Shown here: one piece after another, positions 1 through 9,502 of the stretch
How positions within the stretch are numbered: the first letter of the stretch is position 1
Layout of the letters: each line of letters begins with the position of its first letter
Origin: Chitinophaga sp. sic0106
GTDB taxonomy: Bacteria > Bacteroidota > Bacteroidia > Chitinophagales > Chitinophagaceae
DNA: 64,000 nt
NCBI RefSeq assembly: GCF_019219075.1
Contig: NZ_JAHUWJ010000008.1
Coordinates: 124,001-188,000, forward strand
Direction of reading: 5' to 3'
Notes under the pieces: model-generated
Databases searched by the model: none
Seen by the model: only the letters and a program-made list of their open reading frames with translations
What the model was told of the DNA's origin: nothing
Translations under genes and position numbers: made by a program

Positions 1-2
1 AA

Positions 3-2390
3 GATGTTGCCCGCATTCAGCTGGGTAAATTCAACTACTCCGGTAACAACTTCGTGGATGGCCGCCGCGCTGCCTATCTCCTGGTATACCAGGCACCAGG
101 TAGTAACGCGATAGAAACTGCCGCCAACGTAACCGCAGCTATGGAAGACCTGAAAAAGGCATTCCCTAACGACGTGGAATACGTAGTACCATTCGAATCT
201 GTTTCCGTAGTGAAAGTATCTATCGAAGAGGTGGTACATACGCTCGTGGAAGCACTGATACTCGTGGTATTGGTGGTGTTCCTCTTCCTGCAAAGCTGGA
301 GGGCAACCATTATCCCGATCCTCGCGATTCCGGTGTCCATCATCGCCACCTTCATCTTCTTCATCCCACTCGGCTTTACCATCAATACGCTGACCCTCTT
401 CGGTTTCGTACTGGCCATCGGTATCGTGGTGGATGATGCCATCGTGGTGGTGGAGGCAGTGCAACATAATATAGATCATGAGAAGATGTCGCCCAAAGAC
501 GCTACCATACAGGCCATGAAAGAGATTTCCGGGCCGGTGATAGCGATTGCGCTCATCCTCGCAGCGGTGTTCGTACCGGTAGGTTTTATACCTGGTATCG
601 TAGGCCGTCTGTATCAGCAGTTTGCGATCACCATCGCTATCTCTGTACTGATCTCTGCGTTTGTGGCATTATCACTCACACCAGCACTGTGTATCCTGAT
701 CCTGCGTCCGATGCATCTCGACAAAGATTCCAAAGGTCTGAACAAGTTCTTCTTTAAGTTCAACCGCTGGTTCGGACATACTACCTCCAGGTACTCCATG
801 GGCGTGAAGAAAACGATCAAGTACTCCCGCCTGGCACTGGTGCTGCTCCTTTGTATTTTCGTAGGTACGGCCATGTTATTCAAGGCCAAGCCAAGCGGCT
901 TTATTCCTACAGAGGATGAGGGACGTGTGATCATTACCTTCGACCTGCCGGAATCTTCTTCCACAGAGCGTACGGTATCCGTCATGCAGCAGATGATGAA
1001 GGACCTCGACGAAACGCCTGGTATTGCGCACTACGCAGCACTGGGAGGCCTGAACGCGGTGAACTTCTCCACAAAATCCAACAGTGGTACCATCTTCTGT
1101 CAGCTGAAACCATGGGATGAGCGTAAACCTGATTCCTTACAGGTATTCGGCCTGGTAGCTACCTTGCAGAAAAAACTGTCGAAATATAAAGAGGCCAACC
1201 TCGTCGTGATTCCACCGCCTGCGATTCCGGGGCTGGGTCAAACGGCCGGTTTCTCCTTCGTATTACAGCAGCGTACTGCCGGCGATATCAAAGCATTTGA
1301 AAGCGTGCTGCAAAACTTTGTGGCCAAGGTGAATCAACGTCCGGAAATTTCCAGGGCTTTCTCCTTCTTCACTGCACGTACGCCGGGGTATCAGCTGGAC
1401 ATCGATCGCGAAAAAGCGAAGAAAATGGGCGTGAAAATCTCTGATATTGCAACTGCCCTGCAAACGTATATGGGTAGTGCTTACATCAACGACTTCACCA
1501 TCTACGGCCGTAACTTCCGAGTGGTAACACAGGCGGATTCTTCCTACCGTGGAGATATCAAGAACCTCAGTCAGCTGTTTGTCCGCAATACTGCCGGTAA
1601 CATGGTGCCCCTGAGTGCATTAACATCTTACAAAGTAGTAGAAAACGCGCCGGTTATTTCTCACTATAACCTGTTCCGTTCCGCGGAAATCAACGGTAAC
1701 CCTGCACCGGGCTACAGCTCCGGCGATGCTATCAAAGCACTGAAAGAAGTGGCTGCCCAGGAATTACCGGAAGGTTATGGGTACGAGTTCTCTGGTTTGA
1801 GTAGGGAGGAGTTGTTATCGGGAGATAAAACCGTATACATTTTTGCGCTGTCAATTATATTCGTATTTCTGTTCCTGGCGGCGTTGTACGAAAGCTGGTC
1901 CGTACCGTTCTCCGTACTGCTGGCAGTACCTATCGGTGCATTCGGTGCCATCCTCGTACTAACGTTCTTGCCTAAACTGAGTAACAACGTATATGCACAG
2001 ATTGGTCTGATCACGCTGATCGGGTTGGCGGCTAAAAATGCGATCCTGATCGTAGAGTTTGCGAAAGAGCGTGTGGATAAAGGAATGGACGTAGTCACCT
2101 CCGCTGTGGAAGCCGCCAAGCTGCGTCTGCGACCTATCATCATGACCTCCCTGGCTTTCCTCCTGGGTATTATGCCGCTGGTACTGGCCTCCGGTGCCGG
2201 TGCGGAAGCACGTAAAACCATGGGTTGGACGGTATTGGGTGGTATGTTTACCGCTACCTTCCTGGCGATCTTTATTGTACCGGTACTGTTTGTGGTGATC
2301 ACCAAACTGGCCTATGGTAAAGCCAAGCTGGAAGAAATGAAGAAAATGTATAACAATGTGCCTGATCATGATATTCAGGGAAGACCATAA
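3..2390 (+). CDS. RND efflux pump inner-membrane subunit (HAE1 type), 5' end cut by window
   Basis: Proton-driven drug/solute exporter of the resistance-nodulation-division family; it works as a trimer with a periplasmic adaptor and a TolC-like outer-membrane channel, neither visible here. The reading frame is open from base 3 with no credible start (a GTG at 54 lies inside the conserved porter domain), so about 250 N-terminal residues of the usual ~1,050 lie off the left edge. Visible are the second part of the first porter domain, a run of membrane helices with the RND motif GIVVDDAIVVVE, a second periplasmic porter domain, and a final helix bundle with GLAAKNAILIVEFAKE. The motifs fit the multidrug (HAE1) branch rather than the heavy-metal branch. 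Substrate cannot be told. The gene ends at TAA just before a strong hairpin. Confidence 0.93.
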   Translation, partial: DVARIQLGKFNYSGNNFVDGRRAAYLLVYQAPGSNAIETAANVTAAMEDLKKAFPNDVEYVVPFESVSVVKVSIEEVVHTLVEALILVVLVVFLFLQSWRATIIPILAIPVSIIATFIFFIPLGFTINTLTLFGFVLAIGIVVDDAIVVVEAVQHNIDHEKMSPKDATIQAMKEISGPVIAIALILAAVFVPVGFIPGIVGRLYQQFAITIAISVLISAFVALSLTPALCILILRPMHLDKDSKGLNKFFFKFNRWFGHTTSRYSMGVKKTIKYSRLALVLLLCIFVGTAMLFKAKPSGFIPTEDEGRVIITFDLPESSSTERTVSVMQQMMKDLDETPGIAHYAALGGLNAVNFSTKSNSGTIFCQLKPWDERKPDSLQVFGLVATLQKKLSKYKEANLVVIPPPAIPGLGQTAGFSFVLQQRTAGDIKAFESVLQNFVAKVNQRPEISRAFSFFTARTPGYQLDIDREKAKKMGVKISDIATALQTYMGSAYINDFTIYGRNFRVVTQADSSYRGDIKNLSQLFVRNTAGNMVPLSALTSYKVVENAPVISHYNLFRSAEINGNPAPGYSSGDAIKALKEVAAQELPEGYGYEFSGLSREELLSGDKTVYIFALSIIFVFLFLAALYESWSVPFSVLLAVPIGAFGAILVLTFLPKLSNNVYAQIGLITLIGLAAKNAILIVEFAKERVDKGMDVVTSAVEAAKLRLRPIIMTSLAFLLGIMPLVLASGAGAEARKTMGWTVLGGMFTATFLAIFIVPVLFVVITKLAYGKAKLEEMKKMYNNVPDHDIQGRP

Positions 2391-2402
2391 TCTTTGACCT
2401 GA

Positions 2403-2441
2403 GCAGTTCCAATTGACACCCTGGGTGTTAATTGGAACTGC
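2403..2441. terminator. Hairpin between two convergent genes
   Basis: An 18-bp stem (one G-T pair) with a 3-base loop, arms 2403-2420 and 2424-2441, lies between the stop codons of the RND gene and the convergent TPR gene. There is no clean T-tract on either side, so it is called as a bidirectional terminator from its position and stem strength. Confidence 0.7.
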
Positions 2442-2451
2442 CCGGGAAAAA

Positions 2452-3213
2452 TTATTTTAGCGTAGCTAATTCTTTTCTAGATAGCCAAACCCACTTGCGA
2501 ATAGTCCTTCGTACATACCTTGGATGTAATCCGATCTCCGCTTTCGTTCTCTCAAATTGCTCCCTGGCTTCCTGCGTGAGGCCCTGCCTTTTCAACAGCA
2601 GCCCGTAATAATACATTGCTTCCAGGGAATGATGTACCTGGATAATTTTCCTATAGGCTTCTTCTGCTTTTGCTGTGTTGTCAGTGGCTTCAAGCGCCTG
2701 TGCATACATCAGTTCATCTGCAGTATTCACCATGCGAACGCCTTTAAAACTATTCACTTTATCAAAGGTGGCGAGACTTTCAGCAAATTGATTGTTCATA
2801 AACTGCAAGCGTGCCAGCTGTAAAAAAATCCCCTGATCGGCGGCATAGGACTGGGCACATTCCTGCGTAAGCTGAATGGCTTTATCATATGCTTTGCGAT
2901 GTCCGTAAGCAGCTGCCAGCTGCATTTTATTGGTAATGGTGCCTGCCATCTGCACCTTTTTTTCCCACTCTTTTACCCTGCCATCAGGCCATAAAGCAAG
3001 CTGGAGATTCTGAACGAGTGTACCACTGGTAATGTCCGGCAGTATCTCCTGGAAGAAATAAATGAGGGAGCCGATTACCGGCAGGAATAGCGTGAGGTAT
3101 ATGCCTTCACGGTTATTGTGGCGGTAGGCGTGGTATACACAAAGAAGCTGGAAAATGATGAAGAGAAAATAATAATCGCTCCAAAATGGAAATGGAAACA
3201 TAGGTTTGGGCAT
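2452..3213 (-). CDS. Membrane-anchored TPR protein, function unknown
   Basis: A 253-residue protein with two hydrophobic segments near the N-terminus (about residues 12-30 and 38-55; the second, with LPVIGSLIYFF, resembles the short membrane hairpin found before phospholipase D-type enzymes). Behind them is a cytoplasmic array of tetratricopeptide-like helices (about residues 85-235: AAAYGHRKAYDKAIQL, LARLQFMNNQFAESLATF, YYGLLLKRQGLTQEAREQF). TPR arrays bind partner proteins; no catalytic motif is visible. It is convergent with the RND gene and has no operon partner. A second ATG four codons downstream is possible. The molecular role is unknown. Confidence 0.75.
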   Translation of the reverse strand: MPKPMFPFPFWSDYYFLFIIFQLLCVYHAYRHNNREGIYLTLFLPVIGSLIYFFQEILPDITSGTLVQNLQLALWPDGRVKEWEKKVQMAGTITNKMQLAAAYGHRKAYDKAIQLTQECAQSYAADQGIFLQLARLQFMNNQFAESLATFDKVNSFKGVRMVNTADELMYAQALEATDNTAKAEEAYRKIIQVHHSLEAMYYYGLLLKRQGLTQEAREQFERTKAEIGLHPRYVRRTIRKWVWLSRKELATLK

Positions 3214-3268
3214 CAGGGTTAAAGCACTGATGGGGGGCTAAAATAGAAAAAAAATGTAATTAGCGAAA

Positions 3269-3328
3269 TGTAGAGACGGACTGCGTCCGTCTCATCCGTA
3301 GAGGAGACGGACGCAGTCCGTCTCTACA
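3269..3328. repeat. REP-like double palindrome, 25-bp inverted repeat
   Basis: Perfect 25-bp inverted repeat with arms 3269-3293 and 3304-3328 and a 10-base spacer. Each arm is itself a 9-bp palindrome around a TGC/GCA loop (GAGACGGAC-TGC-GTCCGTCTC). This nested architecture is typical of mobile REP-type elements. The right arm contains the stop codon of the MFS transporter gene (TAG, 3326-3324 on the minus strand). It may also act as that gene's terminator. No second copy was noticed in this window. Confidence 0.85.
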
Positions 3329-4541
3329 GAGCGACTTTTTTACTTATCACATTCACCCGCCACATCACTGCTATCGACGCCAGTATCAGCACCAGATAGC
3401 TCACCCCCAGATTCCCACCATCACCTGCCGGAATGATGGCAGTCATCACATAACTCAGCAGTGACACAATTACGTTGCACAAACCACCGGTTAATCCACC
3501 CGCGATGGCCGCATTTTTCGGGAATTTCGACAGGCAGTAGGTGAAATAGTTATTATGTGTGAAACCTGCACTCACATGAATCAGAAACGCAAACAACAGT
3601 ATTACCGGCAGTGTATGCAGGCGTTGTAAGGTGAGCAGCATGATCACGGCATATAGTAGCTGCAACACTACATTGGTAGTTATTTTCCGATTGAAAGGCC
3701 TGTTGATGAGGGCTTTGCCGGTGAACCCGCCTACCAGCCAGGCGAAGCCCAATAGCAGTGAACAGTAGCCGGTTACCACCGGGGAAAAGTTGAAGTGGTG
3801 TTCAATGATAAACGGGCCGGACATATTGTACACCATTACCATGCTGTAGCCAAGGCCCAGCATGAGTATACCCAGTACAAAACTCCCGGTTTGCAGCATT
3901 TCAGTGTATATCCTGGTAATTTTGGTGAGATGAAAAACTGTCGCATGCTTTAATGTTTCGCCACTGAAAATAGCTTCCAGCACAAAAAGTACTCCCGCAA
4001 TGATCGCCAGGAAGTAAAAATTAGATGCCCATCCAAAGCTCACTTCGAGATATCCCCCGATGAAGGGCGCCACAATAGGGCCAGTGGACCAGATAATGGT
4101 AAATAAACTCAGGTAGTGTTTTAATCTCTCCCCGGAAAATAAATCCACAAAAAAAGCGCGCTTGGCTACCACGGTGGCTGCAATGGTAATGCCGTGTACC
4201 ACCCGCATGGCGTAAATGACGTATATGCTGTTCGTGTTGGCAATCACAACGCAACTCAAACCAAATATCAGAATGGAGAAAAGCGAAATTTTATAACGGC
4301 CGTAGCTATCGAGCAGGCCACCCACAAATAGTTGTGCCACGCCGTAGCTGATCAAAAATAAACTTAAGGTAAGCTGTGCCTGGCTGTTGCTGATGCCGAG
4401 GGCGGCAGTCATCCCCGGAAGGGAGGGGATGTAAATGTCGGTGGCAAAGCCCGACAGGGGTATCATAGCAAAAGCCAGCAGGGTGGCTATTCCTATGTTT
4501 TTTTCCTGGATGGGTTTCAACTGAATTGTGCTGTCTGTCAT
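3324..4541 (-). CDS. Bcr/CflA-type multidrug MFS transporter
   Basis: Major facilitator of the drug:H+ antiporter-1 (12-helix) group, about 405 residues, exporting small amphipathic compounds across the inner membrane. The first helix region reads MIPLSGFATDIYIPSLPGMTAALG, matching the Bcr/CflA signature (aDmylPalp-like), followed by GGLLDSYGRYKISL, the loop 2-3 motif of the superfamily, and ten more hydrophobic segments. The start at 4541 is preferred because AAAGGA lies six bases before it; an in-frame ATG ten codons upstream lacks such a site. The last codons run into the REP-like palindrome, which supplies the stop. No regulator is adjacent. Confidence 0.88.
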   Translation of the reverse strand: MTDSTIQLKPIQEKNIGIATLLAFAMIPLSGFATDIYIPSLPGMTAALGISNSQAQLTLSLFLISYGVAQLFVGGLLDSYGRYKISLFSILIFGLSCVVIANTNSIYVIYAMRVVHGITIAATVVAKRAFFVDLFSGERLKHYLSLFTIIWSTGPIVAPFIGGYLEVSFGWASNFYFLAIIAGVLFVLEAIFSGETLKHATVFHLTKITRIYTEMLQTGSFVLGILMLGLGYSMVMVYNMSGPFIIEHHFNFSPVVTGYCSLLLGFAWLVGGFTGKALINRPFNRKITTNVVLQLLYAVIMLLTLQRLHTLPVILLFAFLIHVSAGFTHNNYFTYCLSKFPKNAAIAGGLTGGLCNVIVSLLSYVMTAIIPAGDGGNLGVSYLVLILASIAVMWRVNVISKKVAL

Positions 4542-4606
4542 AGATTCCTTTATTGATTCTTCAGACAGCAAAGTTTGCTTTTTATATAATAAGAAGTGTC
4601 ATATTT

Positions 4607-4996
4607 CTACAATTTCGGGGGACTCTTGCGATTACCATCATCGTCAAATTCATTGCTGAGCATCCACTCCGTATCGCCTACAATATAGAGTACACCTGCC
4701 ACCAGCGTGCCTACGGTGATGTACATAAACCAGTCGGACTGGCGGTCAAAAATCAGGGCGCAGCAAATGCCTATCAGCATCAGTACAAATCCTACTTTTT
4801 TGGAAACGAAGGCGGCGTCTTTGTTGGCAGCTTCCCACATTTCCTGGTTGCGGGTGGAGAGAAAGCTGCGGTAGCCGTACCACGCATTCACGCTTTTCGG
4901 CGGGAAGCGTGCAATGAGGTATCCCATTATAACAAACAACAGGCCTCCAAACAGGGCTGCATTGCAATAGGTGCTGTGCACAAATGAGGTGATCAT
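4607..4996 (-). CDS. SdpI/YhfL-like small membrane protein
   Basis: About 129 residues with three to four hydrophobic segments. Between the first two lies the motif YGYRSFLSTRNQEMWEAANK, which marks the SdpI family; in Bacillus, SdpI is the immunity protein against the SdpC killing factor, but most relatives have no known role. The assigned start (MITSFVHS) puts the first membrane helix near the N-terminus; an in-frame ATG at 5044 would add 16 polar residues. It lies 65 bp upstream of the MFS gene on the same strand and may be co-transcribed. No toxin-like gene is nearby, so immunity is not implied. Confidence 0.72.
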   Translation of the reverse strand: MITSFVHSTYCNAALFGGLLFVIMGYLIARFPPKSVNAWYGYRSFLSTRNQEMWEAANKDAAFVSKKVGFVLMLIGICCALIFDRQSDWFMYITVGTLVAGVLYIVGDTEWMLSNEFDDDGNRKSPPKL

Positions 4997-5187
4997 GGCT
5001 GTCCGGTTTTGGGTAGTAAAAGTTACGAAAAAACCTGGACTCATCCTATTTTACGGACGAAGAAATAGCCTGCTGTCACTCATGTAATTAACAGCATGCT
5101 GCATGTACAGAATGGCGCCTGTGAGCTTTTCTGTTCGTATTGCTTTAATGCCATTTATTTTTAACCGGACAAATTTGCGGCACAAAA

Positions 5188-5213
5188 AAACCGATAGCCT
5201 ACGCTATCGGTTT
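5188..5213 (-). terminator. Rho-independent terminator of the AsmA-like gene
   Basis: Stem AAACCGATAGC / GCTATCGGTTT with a 4-base loop, followed on the minus strand by a run of T (bases 5187 downwards). It sits 24 bp after the stop codon of the AsmA-like gene. Confidence 0.88.
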
Positions 5214-5236
5214 AATATTTGAGTTTATGTAAGAAA

Positions 5237-7936
5237 CTAATTCTTCGTACTATCCGTTGCCGCTGGCTTCTTCTTACCAAACAGGCCTTTGATCACGCCT
5301 TTGGCGGATTCGCCTGCCTGCTTGCTGATATCCTGCACAGCATTACCACTGCTGGTGGTGGTGCTGTCTTTTTTACCCAGCAGCTGATTTTTCAGTTCAT
5401 TTTTAGCAGCAGCTACAGCGTTGTTTTTCAGGTTGTTTACGGAATCGCGCACGGCGCTTTTCAGGGTATCCACCTTATCTTTTACGAGTGCGGTAGCCTG
5501 TGATTTAATATTGTTGGCACTTTCGCGGAGGTCTGTTTGTAGGGAAGGCTTCAGCATGAAGCCACCCATTGCTACGGAGAGGTGTACGCTGTCGCCCAGC
5601 TGTACCGGAATACCTTTGCTTTGCGCCTGTGATGCCAGGTTGTTAACCAGGGTATTCCCGGCGGAGCCCATTAAACTGCGTGGCAGTGCCAGTTGCAGGC
5701 TGTAATCGAGCGACTGGTCGAAGCCATGGCTGCCGGCAATATCCATTCGTACGCCGTTCACCGTTATCTTAAATGGATTCACTTTAACGCGACCATTTTC
5801 GAAGGCGAAGTAGTTTTTGATATCGCGCAGGCTGATATCTTTCAATTGAGAAATATTCAGTTTGCTGGCGAGCTGGTCCACGGGAGCAAACTGTTTCAGA
5901 ACCCCTTCGATGAGCAGCAGGTTACCGTCGCCGGTGAGGGTTTTGAGGTCCGGCATCATGTCTTTCCCCAGTTTGCCATGCATGGTGAGTTGTGAGGAGA
6001 TCTTACCATTCAGGAACTTACCGATAGGCATGAGGCTTTGTACGGTATTGAAGGCATTGAATGTTTGCTGAATATCCACGCGCTGTACGTCGTAGGTAAG
6101 ATCGATATCCGGATTGAGTTTGCTCACTTTGGTGCTATAGCTACCGCTGATGGCCATGGTTCCCTGCAGTGCATCGGCTTTCAGCTGGTTCATGGTCACG
6201 GTTTCATCTTTTACGGAGAGTGCGCCGGCAACGTTGTTGAGGTCTACCTTATCGTAGTGTACTTTGCCAACATTCGCCTGCAGGGCGATGTTGAGGTTGG
6301 CGGGTACCGGGAAAGGTGCGTCGCTGGCAGCTGCAGCAGGTTGTTCTGCTGCCGGGGCAGTGGTAGTGGTGGCCATCCATTTATCCAGGTTGATCTGGTC
6401 TGCTTTCAGATTGAATTTACCGTCCAGTGCTTCATTTTTCAGCGTATAGGCGAGGAGGTTATTCACTTCACCGTTGGCTTCAAAATGTGACCCCAGGTAG
6501 TCGGCGCTGAGGTCTTTTACTGTTACATTTTTAGGATTGAACTGGAGGAAAAGGTTATTCACCTTTACGCCGTCCGGGTAGTCTTTGCTTTTATACAGCA
6601 GGTTGCTGAGTTGCAGGGTACCGGCGGCGTAGAATTTATCATACTGTGCTTTTTCCACTGCGCTCATATTGCCTTTGGCGCTGATATCAGCGTCCAGTAT
6701 ACCCTGTAAGGCAGTACCGGCTTCCAGTTTTACGTATTGGGGTATAGTGGAGAGATCTAGTTTTCCTTTGGCGGCGGCGTCCACGTACATGTCGGATACC
6801 GGCGTTTTAACGAGCATGCGAAGGTCCAGCGGTGTATTATCCATTTCGAGGTGACCTTTAGGCATGTCTACCACGGTATGATCCGGTACGCCGTCGGGGT
6901 TGGTAATATTTACCACCAGCTGAATGTTTTTCACTGGTTTTGGCAGGTCAGGGTATTGGAAGAAACCATCTGTTACGGCCAGGTTGAGGCCGAAGGCAGG
7001 CATTTGTACGCTGTTGTAGTTACCTTTTACAAAACCTTCAAAGGCGGCTTTACCACTGGTTTTGATCTTTTCAAAATCACTGGCGTAGATGGCGGGTACT
7101 AAAGACAGGAGGTCTTTAAATTCGTTGCCGGGCGATTTAAATTTGAAGTCCATACCATAGGTGGTATCATTTACAAATTTGAAGAGGCCTTTGAAATTGA
7201 GTACCAGGTTGTTAAGAGATGCTTTGGCATCTTTCAGCGTGTAGGTGCTGGTGTTGTTATCAATCTGGATAGTGGCATCCAGGTTGGTTTTTACCTGGCT
7301 GAGGTAGGGGATCAGTCCATATTTGAAGGTAACGCCGGCGGCGTCGGTATGGGTGTTGAGGGTAAACTGGTCTTGTGTGAAGTCGCCGTTACCGGAGTGA
7401 TTAAGGCCGGCTACTTCCATAAACATATTACCCTGGCGGTCATCGTAGCTCACATAGGCGTCAGAGATACTGTATTTGCTGAGGCTAAGCGCGAAGCTGC
7501 TTTTGTTGGTATCAGCGGGCGACTGGGCACTGCTGTCTGGCTTGGTGATATCCCAGTTGGCATGTCCGTCTTTATCCACAATTGCGTGTATGCGTGGCTG
7601 TTCGAGGGCGATGTTATAGATTTCCATTTTATCTCCCTTAATAACACTCATTAGATTGAGTGCCACATCAATGTTCTTAACTGCTACCAGGGTGTCTTCC
7701 TTAAAGCGGTCTTTCCCGGTAACACTGAGGTCTTCCAGGGCCACGGACAGCTTGGGAAAATGCCTGATAAGGCTGATGTCCACGTCTTTAAAGTCCACTT
7801 TGGCATTGAGCTGGTTGTTGAGTTCCGACTTCACCTTGGCCATAATCTTGTCTTTAAAGAAGTATGGAATGGCAATAACAGCGAGAATCAAGACGATAAT
7901 TGTGATACCCACAATTTTCAGGATCTTCTTGAGCAT
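5237..7936 (-). CDS. AsmA-family envelope protein
   Basis: An 899-residue protein with one N-terminal membrane anchor (about residues 5-27) and a long periplasmic body. The start DFKDVDISLIRHFPKLSVALEDLSVTG is the hallmark of the AsmA N-terminal domain, and the C-terminal third (VKVNPFKITVNGVRMDIAGSHG...) matches the AsmA C-terminal region. Family members (AsmA, TamB, YhdP) form long beta-rich grooves and are implicated in moving phospholipids between the two membranes; applying that here is inference. Residues ~525-550 are an Ala/Pro-rich linker, and the tail is Lys/Ser-rich with a likely amphipathic helix. It is transcribed alone, ends at a clear terminator, and is divergent from trmH. Confidence 0.85.
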   Translation of the reverse strand: MLKKILKIVGITIIVLILAVIAIPYFFKDKIMAKVKSELNNQLNAKVDFKDVDISLIRHFPKLSVALEDLSVTGKDRFKEDTLVAVKNIDVALNLMSVIKGDKMEIYNIALEQPRIHAIVDKDGHANWDITKPDSSAQSPADTNKSSFALSLSKYSISDAYVSYDDRQGNMFMEVAGLNHSGNGDFTQDQFTLNTHTDAAGVTFKYGLIPYLSQVKTNLDATIQIDNNTSTYTLKDAKASLNNLVLNFKGLFKFVNDTTYGMDFKFKSPGNEFKDLLSLVPAIYASDFEKIKTSGKAAFEGFVKGNYNSVQMPAFGLNLAVTDGFFQYPDLPKPVKNIQLVVNITNPDGVPDHTVVDMPKGHLEMDNTPLDLRMLVKTPVSDMYVDAAAKGKLDLSTIPQYVKLEAGTALQGILDADISAKGNMSAVEKAQYDKFYAAGTLQLSNLLYKSKDYPDGVKVNNLFLQFNPKNVTVKDLSADYLGSHFEANGEVNNLLAYTLKNEALDGKFNLKADQINLDKWMATTTTAPAAEQPAAAASDAPFPVPANLNIALQANVGKVHYDKVDLNNVAGALSVKDETVTMNQLKADALQGTMAISGSYSTKVSKLNPDIDLTYDVQRVDIQQTFNAFNTVQSLMPIGKFLNGKISSQLTMHGKLGKDMMPDLKTLTGDGNLLLIEGVLKQFAPVDQLASKLNISQLKDISLRDIKNYFAFENGRVKVNPFKITVNGVRMDIAGSHGFDQSLDYSLQLALPRSLMGSAGNTLVNNLASQAQSKGIPVQLGDSVHLSVAMGGFMLKPSLQTDLRESANNIKSQATALVKDKVDTLKSAVRDSVNNLKNNAVAAAKNELKNQLLGKKDSTTTSSGNAVQDISKQAGESAKGVIKGLFGKKKPAATDSTKN

Positions 7937-8019
7937 AGGTTTGTATAGATTTAATAATGTGGGGTGAAATTACCTTATTTCGTAATTTTACGGCCTTCAG
8001 GATAAATATTTTTTTTGAT

Positions 8020-8610
8020 ATGACACCAGAAAGACGGGAAAGATTATTGTCTGTTCTAAATAAGCGACAAGGAAATTTGACGGTAGTGCTGGAAAATGTG
8101 CAGGACCCGCACAATATTTCCGCAGTAATGCGTACATGCGATGCCGTTGGTATACAGGAAATCTATGTATTGAATACGATGATTCCCCGCCACAAGAAAT
8201 GGGGGGCCAGAAGCAGCAGTTCAGCAGCCAAATGGCTCACCGTACATCAATTTGATAATTTAGAGGCCTGTATGGCAGCGCTACGAGCCAAATACGACAA
8301 AATAATGGCTACTCATCTGGCACATGATGCGGTGAGTTTGTATGATATTGATTTTACCGGCTCTGTGGCGTTAGTATTTGGTAATGAGCATTTTGGTGTA
8401 AGCGAGGAGTTGCTTAAGCGGGTGGATGGTAATTTCATCATTCCGCAGATGGGGATTATTAAGTCGCTCAACATTTCTGTAGCCTGTGCAGTGAGCATTT
8501 ATGAAGCGATGCGACAAAAAACACTGGCAGGGCATTATGATCAGCCGGGATTGCCGGAAGCGCAGTATAATGCGTTGCTGGAGCAATGGGGGTTTGAGGA
8601 AGGTGAGTAG
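8020..8610 (+). CDS. trmH: tRNA (guanosine-18-2'-O)-methyltransferase, SpoU/TrmH family
   Basis: Transfers a methyl group from S-adenosylmethionine to the 2'-hydroxyl of G18 in the tRNA D-loop. About 196 residues. The N-terminal extension TPERRERLLSVLNKRQGNLTV matches TrmH rather than RlmB. The three SPOUT motifs are present: motif 1 NVQDPHNISAVMRTCDAVG (with the catalytic Arg), motif 2 GNEHFGVSEE, and motif 3 IPQMGIIKSLNISVACA, which forms the SAM-binding trefoil knot. The start at 8020 is preferred over an upstream ATG at 7957, which adds residues unlike the family. Divergent from the AsmA-like gene across about 80 bp. Confidence 0.93.
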   Translation: MTPERRERLLSVLNKRQGNLTVVLENVQDPHNISAVMRTCDAVGIQEIYVLNTMIPRHKKWGARSSSSAAKWLTVHQFDNLEACMAALRAKYDKIMATHLAHDAVSLYDIDFTGSVALVFGNEHFGVSEELLKRVDGNFIIPQMGIIKSLNISVACAVSIYEAMRQKTLAGHYDQPGLPEAQYNALLEQWGFEEGE

Positions 8611-8634
8611 TCGTTTAGATTAATATAATTGATC

Positions 8635-8667
8635 ATAATCCCCTGGTATCTCCAACCGGGGGATTAT
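8635..8667. terminator. Bidirectional terminator between trmH and a convergent gene
   Basis: Stem ATAATCCCC / GGGGATTAT with a 15-base loop that can add a further GGT/ACC pairing. It lies between two convergent stop codons. Confidence 0.7.
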
Positions 8668-8669
8668 TG

Positions 8670-9344
8670 TTACAGCGGTATCAGTTTCCTGCCTTTGATA
8701 CGATAATGCACATTTTTCATTACAACGAAATTGTTCAGCGGCTCCCCTGTTAATATTTTTAACGCCACCTTACGATTTCCGGGTGCAATGGGGATAATAG
8801 GTGTAGCCACACCGTAGGGATACACCACTTGCACACGTTTTAATATTTTGGGCGGAGTACTCCAAAAGGCGCCGAGGTTAGGTTCACATAAAATGGAGTC
8901 ATTTAGTACAACCTGTATCTTTTCCTCCAGATCACTATTATTTCTTACTATCGCAATGGGAATATCGTTTATATAGTGTCCACTGGTAGTATCCGCCAGT
9001 ATAACAGGAAGGTTTCCATGTTGAAAGGTGCTGTTCAGTGTTAGAACATGATTATTAATTTGCCACGTACCATGACTGTTTAGTTGATCGGTGCAGTCAC
9101 TGATGGTTCTTGTAAAATGTCCATCTTTTTTGAGGGCCATGTATTCTATGGTATACATGTATTCACCATAGTACTTTCTGATAATGCCTGCTTTTGTTTC
9201 TTCAGCGGTGCATTTGACGCGTTTAAGCTCAGGTACAGGCACCGTTTTGACCAGTTCAAATGGTAATTGTGCTAATACATCGGCGCTAATTGCAATGCAG
9301 CAAATGAGGATGGAAAGAGAAATTTTATTATTGGCCAGGCTCAT
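8670..9344 (-). CDS. Secreted hypothetical protein
   Basis: About 224 residues with a clear signal peptide (ISLSILICCIAISADVLA, predicted cut before Q). The mature part is mostly beta-strand, with two cysteines about 40 residues apart near the start (KRVKCTAEE and TISDCTDQ) that could pair. A segment GHFTRTISDCTDQLNSHGTWQINNHVLTLNS resembles lipocalin-like stress-test domains that report a shift from a reference, but I cannot name a family. The start at 9344 is chosen because it places the signal peptide correctly; the longer frame from 9413 would put charged residues in front of it. Likely periplasmic; function unknown. Confidence 0.65.
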   Translation of the reverse strand: MSLANNKISLSILICCIAISADVLAQLPFELVKTVPVPELKRVKCTAEETKAGIIRKYYGEYMYTIEYMALKKDGHFTRTISDCTDQLNSHGTWQINNHVLTLNSTFQHGNLPVILADTTSGHYINDIPIAIVRNNSDLEEKIQVVLNDSILCEPNLGAFWSTPPKILKRVQVVYPYGVATPIIPIAPGNRKVALKILTGEPLNNFVVMKNVHYRIKGRKLIPL

Positions 9345-9502
9345 ATCTTTATAAGTATATAAGAGTATTTCCAACGACCTATCTATCCTCCGGGTTATAA
9401 ACCTGATATGCATTAACTTGGCCTTTAGGTGCTGCTGGCGTTTGTAAACGAGTACTGGAGTGAAGATGCGGCTGTCATTGGCGACACCCGCATCTCCCTA
9501 AA

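Noticed and set aside
4607..4996. Toxin-immunity pair with SdpI
   Set aside because: No SdpC-like toxin or processing gene is present; the neighbour is a drug exporter, and most SdpI relatives are not immunity proteins.
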